From Rosellinia necatrix (Eukaryota; Ascomycota; Sordariomycetes; Xylariales; Xylariaceae), in contig JAGYVD010000004.1 of NCBI GenBank assembly GCA_021209875.1, positions 2,232,001 to 2,296,000 on the forward strand: 64,000 bases of DNA, given 5' to 3'. Positions 23,691 to 36,513 of the stretch are shown here, one piece after another. Position 1 is the stretch's first letter. Each line of letters opens with the position of its first letter. Below the pieces are notes generated by a model, which did not search any database, was not told the DNA's origin, and saw nothing but the letters and a program-made list of their open reading frames with translations. The translations under genes were made by a program, and so were the position numbers.

Positions 23691-25725
23691 ATTTCAACTC
23701 GGACCGTTTGATATGGACCTGCTTATCATACCACCCGCTTGTCTTTCTCCAGTTCGCTAACATCATGTGGTTGAGTTTCTATAGTCATGCAGCAAAACTA
23801 GAGTCAACTTGGGTGCTTCGTGCATTCCCGCGCACTCGATTCATAAGGAGGTGCTGGTGCAGATGAAGTACAGGTCTCCACCGGACTATGAAGGTAAAGA
23901 TGATAAAATAATCGATAGGCATAAGCTCGTATTGAATAGAGCATCTTCTAGTGATTTGGTATCGACAACAACAATACATTGACCCTATTGATCGGACTCT
24001 TCACGATTCAATACACCCATGAGTGCTTCGCGGTACCAATAGCTACATCACGACCCCAGGCTACGCCAAACCCTCCCTCATATAGAGCACAACCAACCAA
24101 ATGAGTTCCACTCAAACCAAACAGCGGGCGCAGATAGCACCGATTTTTAGCTTGTCAGTTATAATGCATAAACGCAGCCAACGTGCATCGGTACGTACAC
24201 GTTTTCGTACTAAAGCCTGCTGGGATGTGTAAGTGAGTTGTAAATAAAACTAACAATAATAAAAGTCCTGAAGAAAATGGCTAGTAGTGTTTCTCCCATG
24301 CGTAAAGCACTGGACGGCACAGGGCGATACGAACGATCAGGAATGGGATGAGAAGTCATGAGTCAGGCACCAGTCAACGCCCCCAACGATACCATCATCA
24401 CGCGCCTTTCTAGGGGCTGACCTAGCCCGAAGTATACAATGGTGCGCGGCTTGTCATAAAACCACCCTTCACGAGGTCGTTTTCAAGATTAGTCGCCTTT
24501 CGAGCTCACCCCTTGAAATAATGCCGGGAGCGGCAGTGTCTCTGTAAAATCCTCACTCTTATGACATACCGCCCCCGACATGTGTGCCAGTTCAGGCCAC
24601 GCCAAAGGTTGAAGGCGACAACATCCAATAGATAAATGAGAAATGGTCAGTTTCTCGCATTGTGAGATTACAAAGGGGGCGTAGGGGGAGCTAGTAAGGA
24701 AGGGAGGATTCAGAGGCTCACACGCGTGGGCGAGGGTCAAAGATAGGCAGCCTCGGCGGCGAGGCTTGAGAAGGCGTGGTGAAGCTGAGGTGAAGTAAAT
24801 GAAGCTCTAGCGAGCCGCGGTCCGTCTCGTAAGGAAGAGGGTTTCTTCCCACGCACAGTGACATTTTTCAAAGTTCGGCTTGGGTGCCTCGGCTCGCTGT
24901 TGGCTGCAACGCGATCCCGAATCCGCCTAGAGAGAAGGACCCCCGTGATTTGCCACACAAGGCTCAGACCTCAACGGCCATATACCTTCGGTTGGTCTTA
25001 TTAATGAGTGCCCATGTATAACCACGTGCCGTTGTTTTAGGAATGTAGGCACGTAGGTACTTTGTTCGCAGGGCAATTTGAGACGAGGCTGCCAGGGTCT
25101 TTTGGCATCACCTACTTCATTGAGGGAGGGGGACTCTTTACGTTTTCGAATTTCTTTTACGCCTCTCGCTGCAATTACACCCTTGATCACAAATGTTGAT
25201 CGCGAAGGTGGTGATCGTAGAAATGCAAGGTTGGGGTCCCCCGCCACATCCCGATTCCGCCCATTCATCAACCAGGTTTCTAGGCGACCCTGACCTCGAT
25301 GACGGGGGTTGTGTCGCCCGCGATCCCTCGACCCCTACGGACGGACTACCGTGGAGCCATCGGATGAGTGGCGTTCAATGCCGCAAACGCAATGTAAGAC
25401 GGATGACCCGAAAGAGGATTGAGGGCCAGTCCAGTCCTACAAGTACGTAGCGCTGTTGCGCTGAGTTCTCTTAGTGTACCCCGACCGATGGAAAAAAAAG
25501 GACGAGAAACACAACACTGGTTCACCTAGGTTACCGACCACCTGTCCACCCACAGGTGAGATGATGCCTAGTTAGGTAAGTAGTTACAGTCCGACGGCGT
25601 TTCGTTTCATGTTAAGAGCCTTCACCCTTTTCGCCCTGTTCTTTGTTACGCCCAGCGCCGCGAGTTCTGCCATCCAAATTGACATTACGTACCTCCATAG
25701 TTAGCTACCGGATGTTACGTGTGAC

Positions 25726-25790
25726 TGATGTGAGGGTAGAAGAGGGAAGAGGGGAGAGGGAAGAGGGAAGAGGGAGGAAGGGGAAGGATG
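25726..25790 (+). repeat. Polypurine (GAGGGAA) tract
   Basis: Nearly uninterrupted G/A on the plus strand with repeated AGAGGGA units. Confidence 0.8.
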
Positions 25791-26158
25791 CGGCTGTGTT
25801 TCGACACTCGTGGTGGGGAAGTTGGAAGCTACCCTTGAGCTTTCCCCAAATACTTGCCTCACTTAGTGTACAGCTCTTTAGGTGAGAGATCCTTGTACTT
25901 GTAGTTATTCGATAAGCCACCCGCATCGATAGCCTTAGCACTCTGCGCGTTATAATACAGCAGGATTGGGTCTCCGACAAATGGTGTTTGTTTCACGTTC
26001 TCGAAGAAGGGCCTTCTTGATCTACGCAAGGGTTGCGTAAGAATCGGAGAGCGTTGCGTAGCTTCATGCGACGTTAGATCCTCCGGTGTACGGAACGCCG
26101 AATGGGGGTTATATTCCCTTGTGATAGCCGATTGGAGACCGGGCGCGAAGCATTAATC

Positions 26159-26216
26159 CAGGAGGCAGGCATAGCGAGGCAGGCATAGCGAGGCAGGCAT
26201 GGTGAGGCAGGCACAG
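26159..26216. repeat. 14-bp minisatellite, about four copies
   Basis: Tandem units of GAGGCAGGCATAGC; the last two copies differ by a few bases. Confidence 0.85.
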
Positions 26217-29035
26217 TAACGAGAGGGGGGGTTTCAACGTGTTAACCGCACAAGCCCTTTCACGTGTTTGGTTTGAGCTAAATCAAAGTGCCTATCTAGC
26301 TTCGTGAGCTGCCTGCTGTACGTCGACGAGCCAATGGTCTGGTCTGTAAGAGAGGTGGCGACCAGAATGAAGCGGTTGGAGCCCGTTGCTTGGCCGCCAG
26401 GTGGTGTTCTATTCCAAGCCTCTTGGGTGGCTGTGGTGCCGAGCCCGGACTTCCGCGCATTGATTGAACCGCATTGTCGGCGCGGTGCGGGATGGGCCTG
26501 TCCCCCCCAGCGCTGGCGTCTCGATTGGGCCCTTCGTGGTCGTGAAAAGTGGTCGTGAAACATAATAGGTAGTATTATTGGCAAAACAACAAACGGTGAT
26601 GCGTCGGGAACCACGGGAAGAATCGTCCCGGCCTGGTGAGGCAATGTTGCCATAATTATTGCATGCCTTAGGTGCTTCACAGCGTCTTCGACGCCGCCCG
26701 GCGCCCAGCGTTGGAAAGCCAATGCTTTTAAGGCTGGTGGGATGGCCGTACGACGTTAGATAGCCGCCACCGGTAGAGTTGCGTTGGCGCGCGACTGTCT
26801 CGCCTACCTACCTGCCTAAGTACTAAGTATCTACCTACATACCGGGTACCTACTTCTACGTATTACCGCGTCTTAGCTCATCCGCACTATGGCGCAGCGG
26901 TGGAATGGCCTAGGTAATGAAGTTATGCCCTATGACCTGCCTATGACCAAGCGGGTGAGACGTAAGGCTACGCTACCGTATTTATTAGGTAGGTAGGTAG
27001 GTATGTATGTACCTAACCAGTTGCTACGTAGTGCTCGGCTCACCCTTCAGCTTGCTGAGTATAGAAACGGCGCACAATTCCAAATGTCAAATCCCGGACG
27101 GAGGAGTTCACTGCCGAGGCTAGTTACACTAGGCATCGTTTTCCTTTTCCCTTGCTTCTAGCGTCATCGAAAATAACCTAATTATGTATGCGTGTTGACT
27201 CTTGAACCGCACCGAGCGAAAGATAAGTTAGTTATGGGATGATGCATGTACACACAAAGATGTTCACGAAACGAGTCCTGCCCCCATAATAATGTAAGGG
27301 GCGTTTGGTTTGTTTTTGTAAACGCTCAATACCTATTTCAGTGATTGATGTCTAATTGTTATACCAGGTTTCCCACCAGGGGACCTTGAGAAACAATTTA
27401 GACGAGATTACAAAAGAGCCCCGAAATGAAGTGTGCCTGCTATGTTGGGTACTTGGGTAGGTAGGTACCTAAGGTAGGTAGTAGGCCACCTACCTGGGTA
27501 TTACATACGTGCGTACCTACCATCTCGTGTAAACATTTGGCATAGTACCGTAGAAGATTTTGGTTCCAAGTGCATGTCAACTTCCTCTCCGCTCATATCA
27601 ATCATGCAATGTTGTACCGAGGACTACGGCATGAATCGCTCGAGGAGGGCAAACAAACACGATTTTAAACCCGTATGTCGTTCGATAATAAAAGAAATAT
27701 CAGTACACCACGACGTCGCTGTCGCGGCCATCGCTACCGACTATTGACATGGTTCGACAAACAGATTGATAAAACGCCGGATGCGATGCGATGCGATGCT
27801 GTAACTACGTATAACAACAGGCCAGGGATCAATACCCCGGATTGATGCAACAGTACACTACAATTATAGAACGGCTTATGATCTGCACAACCAAATATTA
27901 GCCCCTTTCGGAAAGATGTTGGGGTTTTTAGGCCCTACTATTGGCCAAATCACACAAGAGCTGGTCCAATGATTTTTCCATGCTATATCTAGTGTATTTG
28001 ATATTCGATATTGAATACATACCTACAATAGGCTCTTCTTCTATTCTTAGCAAATGGTTTGAGCTTTTTTTTTCTTTGGTGGAGGTTTGAATGGCAGTGT
28101 GGAATATTAACTTCTTACTAGCGATACGGCGTTATTGAACCAAATAACGAGGCACATCGCAAGGAGAAAGTGCGACAGGGTAAAAGATCACATAACTATA
28201 GTCAGGGTAAATATAAGTCAGTTATAATAGCCCCGCAAAGAGGGGACAACATGAGGGGCGAAGTCACATATTTAGTGATCTCGTGTCCTCTTTTTTTTTT
28301 TTTTCCAGTTGATAAAAGCCCACGACTCGCGAATATATGTTGATGGCTTCATGTTATAGAGTAGTATATACATTTCCTTTAGGAATATGTATAGTAGACC
28401 TCTACTGGGCGGTGCTAATTTGGACAGGACACGTTTGCGGCCAACCCAAATACAGTAGTAGGTAAATGCGCTCCATACCGTCCAGTCGTTGGAAAGGACC
28501 GAGATATTGCCCGTAGCAGGAAAAAAAAATGACAGGTGTCAAGAAAGAGTTTACACCAGAGACAGAAAAACCCGAGCGGGAGAGAGATGGGTGGCGATCA
28601 CCAATCAACATGCATGAAAGGTCGGCGTCTCCAATACACATGCGGTGACGGTTTCCCTTCTGGACTACCTGTAGAGAGAAACCCGTTGAGGTGGTGCATT
28701 AAGGATGATGGTGGGTAGTGGTGTCCAAAGACATCTTAGTAAGAAGTGACTGGCCTGTGTCAAATCCGTCGGTGGCCAAGAAGACCCAGGGCAACCAGGC
28801 CCAATCAACCCACTACCACTTGTCGGTGACACCTATGGATGGTGGTCAGGGATTTCCCTTATTCCTTTCCTACCGGTATCTTTCACCTGACCAATTTGGC
28901 TGTTTCGGCTCGTCCCCCCCTCCGACCCCTTTGTGGTCTGCCGCGATCGACAAAACCACCACGAGCAATGCGGCGTTGGCGTTGTAGGGGACTTATTAAA
29001 CGCCTCGGTGCTGTGGACGCCATACACACAAGCGT

Positions 29036-29107
29036 ATACAAGCGTACACAAGCGTGCACATGCGTACACATGCGTACACATGCGTACACATGCGTACACA
29101 TGCGCGC
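29036..29107. repeat. Minisatellite of CACATGCGTA / CACAAGCGTA units
   Basis: About seven decanucleotide copies, the first ones with AAGCG, the later ones with ATGCG, ending in a GCGC-rich edge. Long Cys/His open frames across it are a by-product of the repeat. Confidence 0.85.
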
Positions 29108-31023
29108 ACGCGCACGCCTATACAGTAATGGGATTGCGAATCCGATGGGGGCGTTGTCCGCGATGCTATGCAGCATCCGCATTGTGCAAAAGACTTGCCC
29201 GGACTGGCAAGAAAGGTTGATTCGCCGTTCTAGAAGGCGCTCCCGGATCGTGGACTGTTGGCGCGGATATGCACTATAGAGCCATGGCAAGGGACCTAGC
29301 TTATTGGCGGACTGTCGCCTCAACCGACCCAAAAAGCCGAGCCCACACATGGCATTATATGGACTTCCCCTAGGAGTCGGCCGTACTATCTGCTTTCTTG
29401 AAGCGCTGCATGACATCTGCGTCCATAAACCGTTTCGGTGCGCCACTATGGTCCGCGATCTTGCGGCCCGTTTTCTACCTAGCGTTATCGGTTTGGTTAG
29501 ACATTTGGAGTAACACCTTCGGGTTATCTTCTCGTTGTGACGAAATATCCGCGATGGGACCACTTCCTCGAGGATTGAACTGGAGATCTCATCGACCACC
29601 GGGAGGCATAGTGTGCGCTAATATGGCCACGGCCCGCCGTTACTGAGATGAACAGCACGCGTTGGCGAGTTACGAAACGGGGGGCTTCATCGTCCTATGT
29701 CATAGGGATCTGGGTGGATTGATCTACAAAACCCATCTTGAGAATGTGTATGTGTGTACCAGGTATCCCGTGGAGTCGGTCTCTCGTGGAGTCTGTAGGT
29801 ACATACTCGTAATGGCGCAGGTAGTTCACACAACCTACCCAACGTAGTAAGTACATATCTAGCCCAAGGAACATGCCCGGCATCCCCATTGCCAAGTGGT
29901 GACAGCCCTTGGCTGTGCTAGTTATATTTATCTTCTCAGGTCATTCAGCGATTTATGACATGTGCTTCACAGTAGTTGGAATACGATGGCCCCAAATATT
30001 CGACTTAGTAGGATTTAAAGGACGAGGAAAAGGACAAATCATATTGGGCTTCCAAGTCAGCTGCTTTTCGTAATTAAGTGAGGTATTGTTCGATGGCAAA
30101 AAATGGGCAACTAAGTATGGGTAGAGATGTATGTGGGAGCCAGCTACTCGGAAATGCCTTCACCCAAGTGTTTTTTTACTTTCACAAATATAATTACCTA
30201 CCTATGCTGTAAAACAGGCCTCGTTATTCACACTACCTAGGGTCCTGTCAAACCTTAGGTTGTCTTAAACGCCTGATCTATGCATACTTGTTTCTCTTTA
30301 CTGCTTTGCCTAAGCCGGTATAACTAAGGAGCAACCGACTTCCTGAACTCTAGTTAACTACCTACCTACACTACTATCCACATGAGCCCATTCAGATTGA
30401 TATAGGTAGGTAGGTAGTGTACTGCTGTAGGCTGTAGTGGATGGGCATACGCTAGAGCTTCCATGTTGACTCTGAAACACGGCGAAGGCCTCCCTAAAAG
30501 ACCGTTAGCCAATCTCCCCGCAGGTCGTACCTTCTCTTTTGGGACTGGCATCATCGCCTGATTTATCGACATTCTAACACTACTTATTACGATTTCGGGT
30601 TTTCCCAAAAGCAAGGTGAACACCTGCGCTAGTACGCCCCTCCCACCCCTGCTAAAAACCCACAGCAGAATCCACAACGCGCCCAGGGTCCGCCATCCCA
30701 GGTTCAGGGGCGAAGGCACCCCCAAGCCCCCCTGCTTCTGTGACGATACATGGGTACAAGTTCTCTGTATCCTCCTCCCACAAGGAGACCGAGTATGTAT
30801 AGGCACTTGCCCCGGCAACCCAACCTCTCTTGCCTCCTTTTTCCTGCAAGTTTTCGAGTCTTGCCGGCCGTCGTTTTCCCTGATGACGATGTGCTCGGTT
30901 CTTCCATTCTAAGACAAAGAGCTGGCCTCGGAGCGAATGCTTACAACGCCTTGTTTTTATGGTCGGCTTGATTGTGCGTTTTACGAGCGATAGTCGGCGT
31001 CTCTTACCCGCCAACACATTACC

Positions 31024-32202
31024 ATGTCCTTTATCGAGCAATCAACCCTCCCCAAGGGGCCAAATGAAGAGTTGGAGACATTGGTGGCCCCGGTACAGAG
31101 TGGTACAAACAGAACTACAGAACAATCAGAAGCCGATTCGATTCCCACCCCAAAAGACGACCTTCTGCAGGTGTTGGTGGATGCGGACGAGGAGCAATGT
31201 CTTATAGAAGAGGCAACAATCCTGAACACGAGAGAAGTGAAGACGAAGGAAGTCATTGTCGAACCCCCTGCCATACCGAAGAGAAACACCCTCAGAACAT
31301 CCAGGCTCCTCGACAGCCTGAGGCTCAATTCAATTGAGTCCGCCACCAAGTCCCTCAACACCACACAGAACGTGTACCTCTCATCCGAAGAGGATGCCTC
31401 ATCCTCGGCTGACGAGTACTCAGACGATGACTACGAATCCTCAAGCGAAGAGTCCGAGAAGTCATTAGTCAGGCGGAGAAGTCAGGAAGTTACCGCGCGG
31501 GCGGTCTCGGTCGTGTTCGTGGGCAAGCCCAGCGTAGTCCAGCTGGCAAGTAGCCGCAGGTCAGTATCGCCTGTTAAGAGGCCACAGTCCGAGTTGTTCA
31601 GTCGATCTGTCTCCTCACCGTTTGGGGCAAACTCGCTCCGTGGTGGCTCAGATTACCCGCCCAGGAAGATGAGTTTGGCGTCAATCAGCGACCTGCCAGA
31701 AGAAAGGCCTAGCTTCCTAAGTCAGGATCCCTTCAGTAGCAGTCCATATACCAGACGTGAATCCGCCTTAGCGATTGAAACAACCTCATCCGCACCGTAC
31801 CCACGGACGCCAAGGACACCTACCGGAGCCTTCCAACGAATCCAGAAAACCATTAGTCTAGCGAGAAAGCGAAGCCGTCCGAACCTGAAGGCTGCTGCTG
31901 ACAAAAACACATCGATGAGCAGCCTTAATCTCCCAACCCTGAACACATTACAGGAATCCCAAGGTCCCTCCAAGCCAGATATTGACTCACCTGCAAGCGT
32001 GCAGTCACCAGTAACCTACAACGAGATCCTCAAAGTCGCACGAAGGAACTCTATCGCTGCTTCTGCCGTCCCCCCCGCTATTACGCAGTCGCCATTGGCA
32101 CATAGCCAACCAGCATCACCGATCACCCCCGTCACTACGAGACGGAGCCTACTCGGCGGGTTGAATATGAACCGTCGGCGCAGCATGCGAATAAGGACGT
32201 GA
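31024..32202 (+). CDS. Conserved-looking Ser/Thr-rich disordered protein
   Basis: Function not recognised. A single exon for 392 residues with an ATG in good context (ACCATGTC). An acidic Ser/Glu/Asp cluster lies at about residues 118-145 (SSEEDASSSADEYSDDD). Next comes RRRSQEVTARAVSVVFVGKPSVVQL, the only partly hydrophobic and probably conserved element. The rest is rich in Ser-Pro and Arg-x-x-Ser motifs (RRSVSPVK, RRNSIAA, RRRSMRIRT), suggesting heavy phosphorylation. The protein ends in a basic tail. No membrane segment or signal peptide. Long uninterrupted frame and even codon use support a real gene. Confidence 0.75.
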   Translation: MSFIEQSTLPKGPNEELETLVAPVQSGTNRTTEQSEADSIPTPKDDLLQVLVDADEEQCLIEEATILNTREVKTKEVIVEPPAIPKRNTLRTSRLLDSLRLNSIESATKSLNTTQNVYLSSEEDASSSADEYSDDDYESSSEESEKSLVRRRSQEVTARAVSVVFVGKPSVVQLASSRRSVSPVKRPQSELFSRSVSSPFGANSLRGGSDYPPRKMSLASISDLPEERPSFLSQDPFSSSPYTRRESALAIETTSSAPYPRTPRTPTGAFQRIQKTISLARKRSRPNLKAAADKNTSMSSLNLPTLNTLQESQGPSKPDIDSPASVQSPVTYNEILKVARRNSIAASAVPPAITQSPLAHSQPASPITPVTTRRSLLGGLNMNRRRSMRIRT

Positions 32203-33156
32203 TTGTCTTCCTCATAACCAGCACGCAATCCTCGGCCTCTTACCCCACATCTATCTCTACTCTATTTCGAAGGTTAAAACGGGCCTATGGTGCCCCGGCG
32301 TTTACACATGGACAAGCGGGTGACTAGGCAATATCATATACATATACTGGCGTTTATCGGAACTAGCGCAGCAAGCACCGGCATCAAGGTCTTTTTTTTT
32401 TTTTTTTTTTTCTTCTTCTCTTCGCATTTTCTTCTTCGGTACCTACCATAGGATTGTCATGTGACGCTATGGTAGGTAGACTCACTTCTCACAGGCAGTG
32501 GGTTAGGTGGCTGACTGGCTTGATTGGGGTTTTCGGTGTGGATCACTACTTACACATGGGCGGCAATTGATTGATACCTGATGTCCCATTTTGGGAGAAC
32601 GCTACAAGAGCCGGGTGCCGGAAGCGAGCGGTCGCATGATGCGCCGCCGCAATTGGGCGCTTGCAGAGGAGATCTGTAACTTGATGTGAGACGGACAAAC
32701 TACAGTCAAGATCGTGTACCCTATATGCATGTTGCTAAATTATATGTGCTATCACCATCTTAGCAAAGACAAGAACTCTTGCATCCAAGCAACCAAGGAT
32801 CCCGTCCATTCACGCAATCAATCATACACGTATACAACACATGCGCATACACACATACACACATACATCCACACACTCACTCACTCGTCTGACAACACAT
32901 TCTTCTACTATTGAGGTTTCGCCTTCAGGTGACGGCCCGTGGTTCACAATTGTTTCGTGGCGCGACCGTCTCCCGAAACCGCTGGTGTTTTCGTCTGATA
33001 TGTGTTGTTTCCCGGGTGATGTACAGGCATTACGGTCCGCTGTCTGGGATTAAGCTTAACGGAAGGATTTTGTGTCTCCAGCGTGCACCCCCAAACTCCT
33101 CTAACCTGGCACGTTTGGAGTGCCGTGCCTACAGAGGGATGACACAGTGATACGGT

Positions 33157-33206
33157 GATACTGCGATATAGCGATATAGCGATATAGCGACACAGCAGTA
33201 CAGCGA
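33157..33206. repeat. 9-bp GATATAGCG-type minisatellite
   Basis: Tandem GATATAGCG copies flanked by diverged GATACGGT and GACACAGCA units. Confidence 0.8.
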
Positions 33207-34273
33207 CGGTCCAACATTACCCGGAGCAGCGGTAGGAGAAGACGAAACGAAACATGGCAGCATCTGTCTCACAATCTTCAACAGGAATAGTTTCATATCT
33301 CAAGGGGTCCCCTTTTTCTTCTATGCCATCCGTCCATCTCTTTTTTGCCGCATACATTAACAATGCCTTGTTTCTCCCGGTAACATTCCGCTTCAGTGGC
33401 ACACTTATATTCGCTATGATGGACGTTACAATGAGCAGATACACACACACACACACACAAATACACCTGACCGTAATCATCTACTCTCTTTTTTCCCTTT
33501 GCCACCTTACGGCTGCTAAAGGGATCTGCTGTCGCATTCTCTTTTTCGCCTCGTGCATCCATCGCCTTATCATTCCTACGGATTCCGCCCCCCGTTACAC
33601 GCCCATGGCTGCATTAGAGGGCGCTGGAATGACGCACACCTCTATATTGAATGGTGCCTGCATACCGGCTTCTGTACAGACTGTACTAATGCGTGTGCGT
33701 GCATCGCGGTATTGCTTTACCGCAATGATAGAACACGAAGAAAAGTTGAAATATCCAAGAACAAAATCACTAGCAGATGCATTCCTCATCGCTCATTAAT
33801 TACTAACTTAGTTTTATCTTCATTCTTTCCACATAGATGCAACCCTTCTTTTACATGTATCACTCCTCACAGCTCTTTTCTACGTGAGCGTAGTGTGCGC
33901 GAGGACGGATAGGTGCTGGCGCAGGTGGTAGGTGCTTCGGCAAGGGCACCTCATCTCACTAACACGCAATTGGGGTGGGAAGGGGGGACTCAAGAGTCCT
34001 GCTTCGTATCCGGGAGAAGAGAACGACGACTGATACCTTTAGACGTGGAACCGGGTGCTCCGCGATACAGTACAGTGGGCGATCTGGGTGGACTACTTTC
34101 TTACCTAAGCAAGCTATTCGCCTAACCCTACACACATTCTCCAGGTAGAGTCTAGCAGACTTGTCTAGTACACACACCAGCACATACAAATCACACACCT
34201 TGCATACTTAGTAGACACACACATGATTGACACAACTCACCAGCCAGCCACTAGCGATGCGGATGTGGGATGT

Positions 34274-34371
34274 GCGTGTGTGCGTGTATGTATGTGTATG
34301 TCAGTATGTATGTGTATGTGTGTGTGTATGTGTGTGTGTATGTGTGTGTGTGTATGTGTGTGTGGGCTGTT
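34274..34371. repeat. (TG)n/(TATG)n microsatellite
   Basis: Mixed GTGTGT and GTATGT units. Confidence 0.9.
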
Positions 34372-36447
34372 CTGCACGCCAGATGGAGGCCGAGTCCGCC
34401 TCGCTCTACGTTTTTCTGTAGTGTTCCAAGGAACGGGGGGCGACTTTGACGGCAATCTTGCCTACACTTCCCTGAAGCTGGAGAACAGTTGCCTCCGGCA
34501 GGCCAGACGCCAAAAAGCGGTATACATTCTATCTTATAGCGTCGACTCACCAACAGGTATTTTGTCCCGATACCATAAGTCTACCCTGGACTTTGAGTAC
34601 TCATCCATCATACATAAGCTCTCTCCTCGGATACGGATGCCAGCCACCGGATTTAAGAGGCTGCGTCACGCAAAAACGTCTTGCCTTGCCTTGCCTTGTT
34701 TCTTGGCTTGGAGGCGTGTCTTGGCCCTGGGCTCCTTTTTCTGAACTTGTCATAGTTCGCTGACAGGCTAACTATGCAGTTGTTTCTGTGACTATTAGCC
34801 GTATGAACAACTCACCGCCCCGACCACAAGCTCACGGCCAGAGAGGCGCATCGTTGATCAAGCCTCGGACGGGTTAGCACTATGTAGGTACAATGCCGTA
34901 GTTATGTACATACCTTGCTTATCATAACCCAGGGAGGGTAAACCATGTGTGTGTGTGCCGCCCCATATTCAACATTAAACCCCATACGTATCGGTACAGA
35001 TTTTAGTGGTGTAAGAACCGTGTTAGTGTAGAATACGCCACCAAGCCAAAAGGGCCTCACCTATTCACTTATGTTAATTAACCTGCCTGCTTACAACTCT
35101 CACTCTCTTCCTCTCTCTGGTTCAACTATCAAAAACTCCCTAAAAAAACCGAGGTTGGGAAGGATGTGCTAGTTACATGCATCTGGGTAATACATCTTCC
35201 CTCCACCAAATGGCACCAACCCAATGTACAGGTAAGGAGTGTCCGCCTATCTCCAACCCCATACATAATGTATGCATCTAATTTTTTTTATTCCAATTTT
35301 TTCTTCCATGTCTTTTCCACCTGCTTCCTCGCTACTGTACACCACGCTACTTACAGAACCCTACATATGTACCCGTATATAACCCCACCAAGCCTTCCGT
35401 GATGCAAATATTGGTGTGCTGGGATGTTGGATTGTTTGCACCAATCAAAAACTCACAAGATCTGAGAATCAGACGGGCTAACAGGGAACAGAGCTGTTGA
35501 TCTAAGCTGAAAAGGTTGATGGGGGACCCGTACGGGAGGGTTTACGACCGTTTTCAATATAGGTACCATGGGCCGGGTCCCTTCCCACAGAGAGCCTAAG
35601 CCCAAGTCAGGTGGCATTTAGCCCGGTTTGTTGATCTTCTTGTGGCTAGTCTTGTAATGCGGCAGGAAAAATGGTCCTGCTGAAGTTGGGATGGACCACA
35701 GTCGAGGAACCACAATTTCGAATGCCCGAATTAACTAGCATTACGCAGTGCGACGGTTTTCAGCAAGGTTTGCGACTTGACACTCAAGGATATGATATAC
35801 TACCTACTACCTACTTGTATGGCAATTACAAGTACATCATAGGCAGGACTGGCACATGCAGAGTGCACGAGGCAGGTAGGTAGGCCAAGTACCTACCTAG
35901 GTAGTGTATAGGTAGTGGTTGGCTGGCGGCTTGAGGGTTTGACTGCCGGTGGCATCCCGCTAGTTATAGTTAGTATACTTGTAGTGTAGGTAGAGTGTTA
36001 GGTACCTAAGTTACTTGTCTCGCTCATCTGATCAGATCGTCCACCCCGCCCAAGCATTGTCAGCATTCAATCACTCCGTACCTGGCCTGCCATAGCAACG
36101 CGACACATAAAACGCCACAATTTTGCCCCTCGCGTAAAACTGCCGACTACGCCCTTGGAGGGCCGCGAGAGGGCAAATAACGTCAATAACCAGGTCATCG
36201 GGAAAGATCAACACAAATAAAAGGCGACGGCATTCTACTTGAGACGAGACCAATAAATCAAACAGTCTGGGTAAAAGTCAGTGTGTCGCGTTGCGTCGCT
36301 TTGCATATCGATTATATTGCGGTTCGTTGGTACCGTAGCATTCTAGGCTCCGAAATAGAGACGACCAAGACCTGGACCGGAGGCCATTCTCTGGTCATGG
36401 TCCGGGGCCTGAGGTCTGTTGGGGAGCATCGGCATTGACTGGTGTAC

Positions 36448-36513
36448 GACGGCAGCGACGGCGACGACGACGACGACGACAGCGATGGCGACGGCGAAGA
36501 CGACGACGACGAC
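36448..36513. repeat. GAC/GGC trinucleotide run
   Basis: GACGGC and GAC triplets; on the minus strand they read as GTC valine codons. Confidence 0.85.

Larger units (their letters stand above)
23691..31023. other. Long gene-poor stretch with repeats
   Basis: No supported gene in 7.3 kb. Contents: tul1 3' flank; a polypurine tract at 25726-25790; a 14-bp minisatellite at 26159-26216; TAGGTA clusters at 26800-27010 and 27450-27520; AT-rich DNA at 27560-28330 with a T15 tract; and a 10-bp minisatellite at 29036-29107. A minus open stretch at 28883-29599 has no recognisable domain. Confidence 0.5.

Noticed and set aside
26234..26722. 162-residue open frame on the minus strand
   Set aside because: Unrecognised, Pro/Arg-rich, and flanked by minisatellite; treated as chance.
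28883..29599. 238-residue open frame on the minus strand
   Set aside because: Runs through the CACATGCG minisatellite, no domain, no credible codon pattern.
29560..29640. Possible tRNA or SINE-like B box (AGTTCAATCC) on the minus strand
   Set aside because: T stem mismatched and no acceptor pairing.
34223..34744. 173-residue open frame beginning in a TG repeat
   Set aside because: Its Cys/Val-rich start is a microsatellite product and the rest has no domain.
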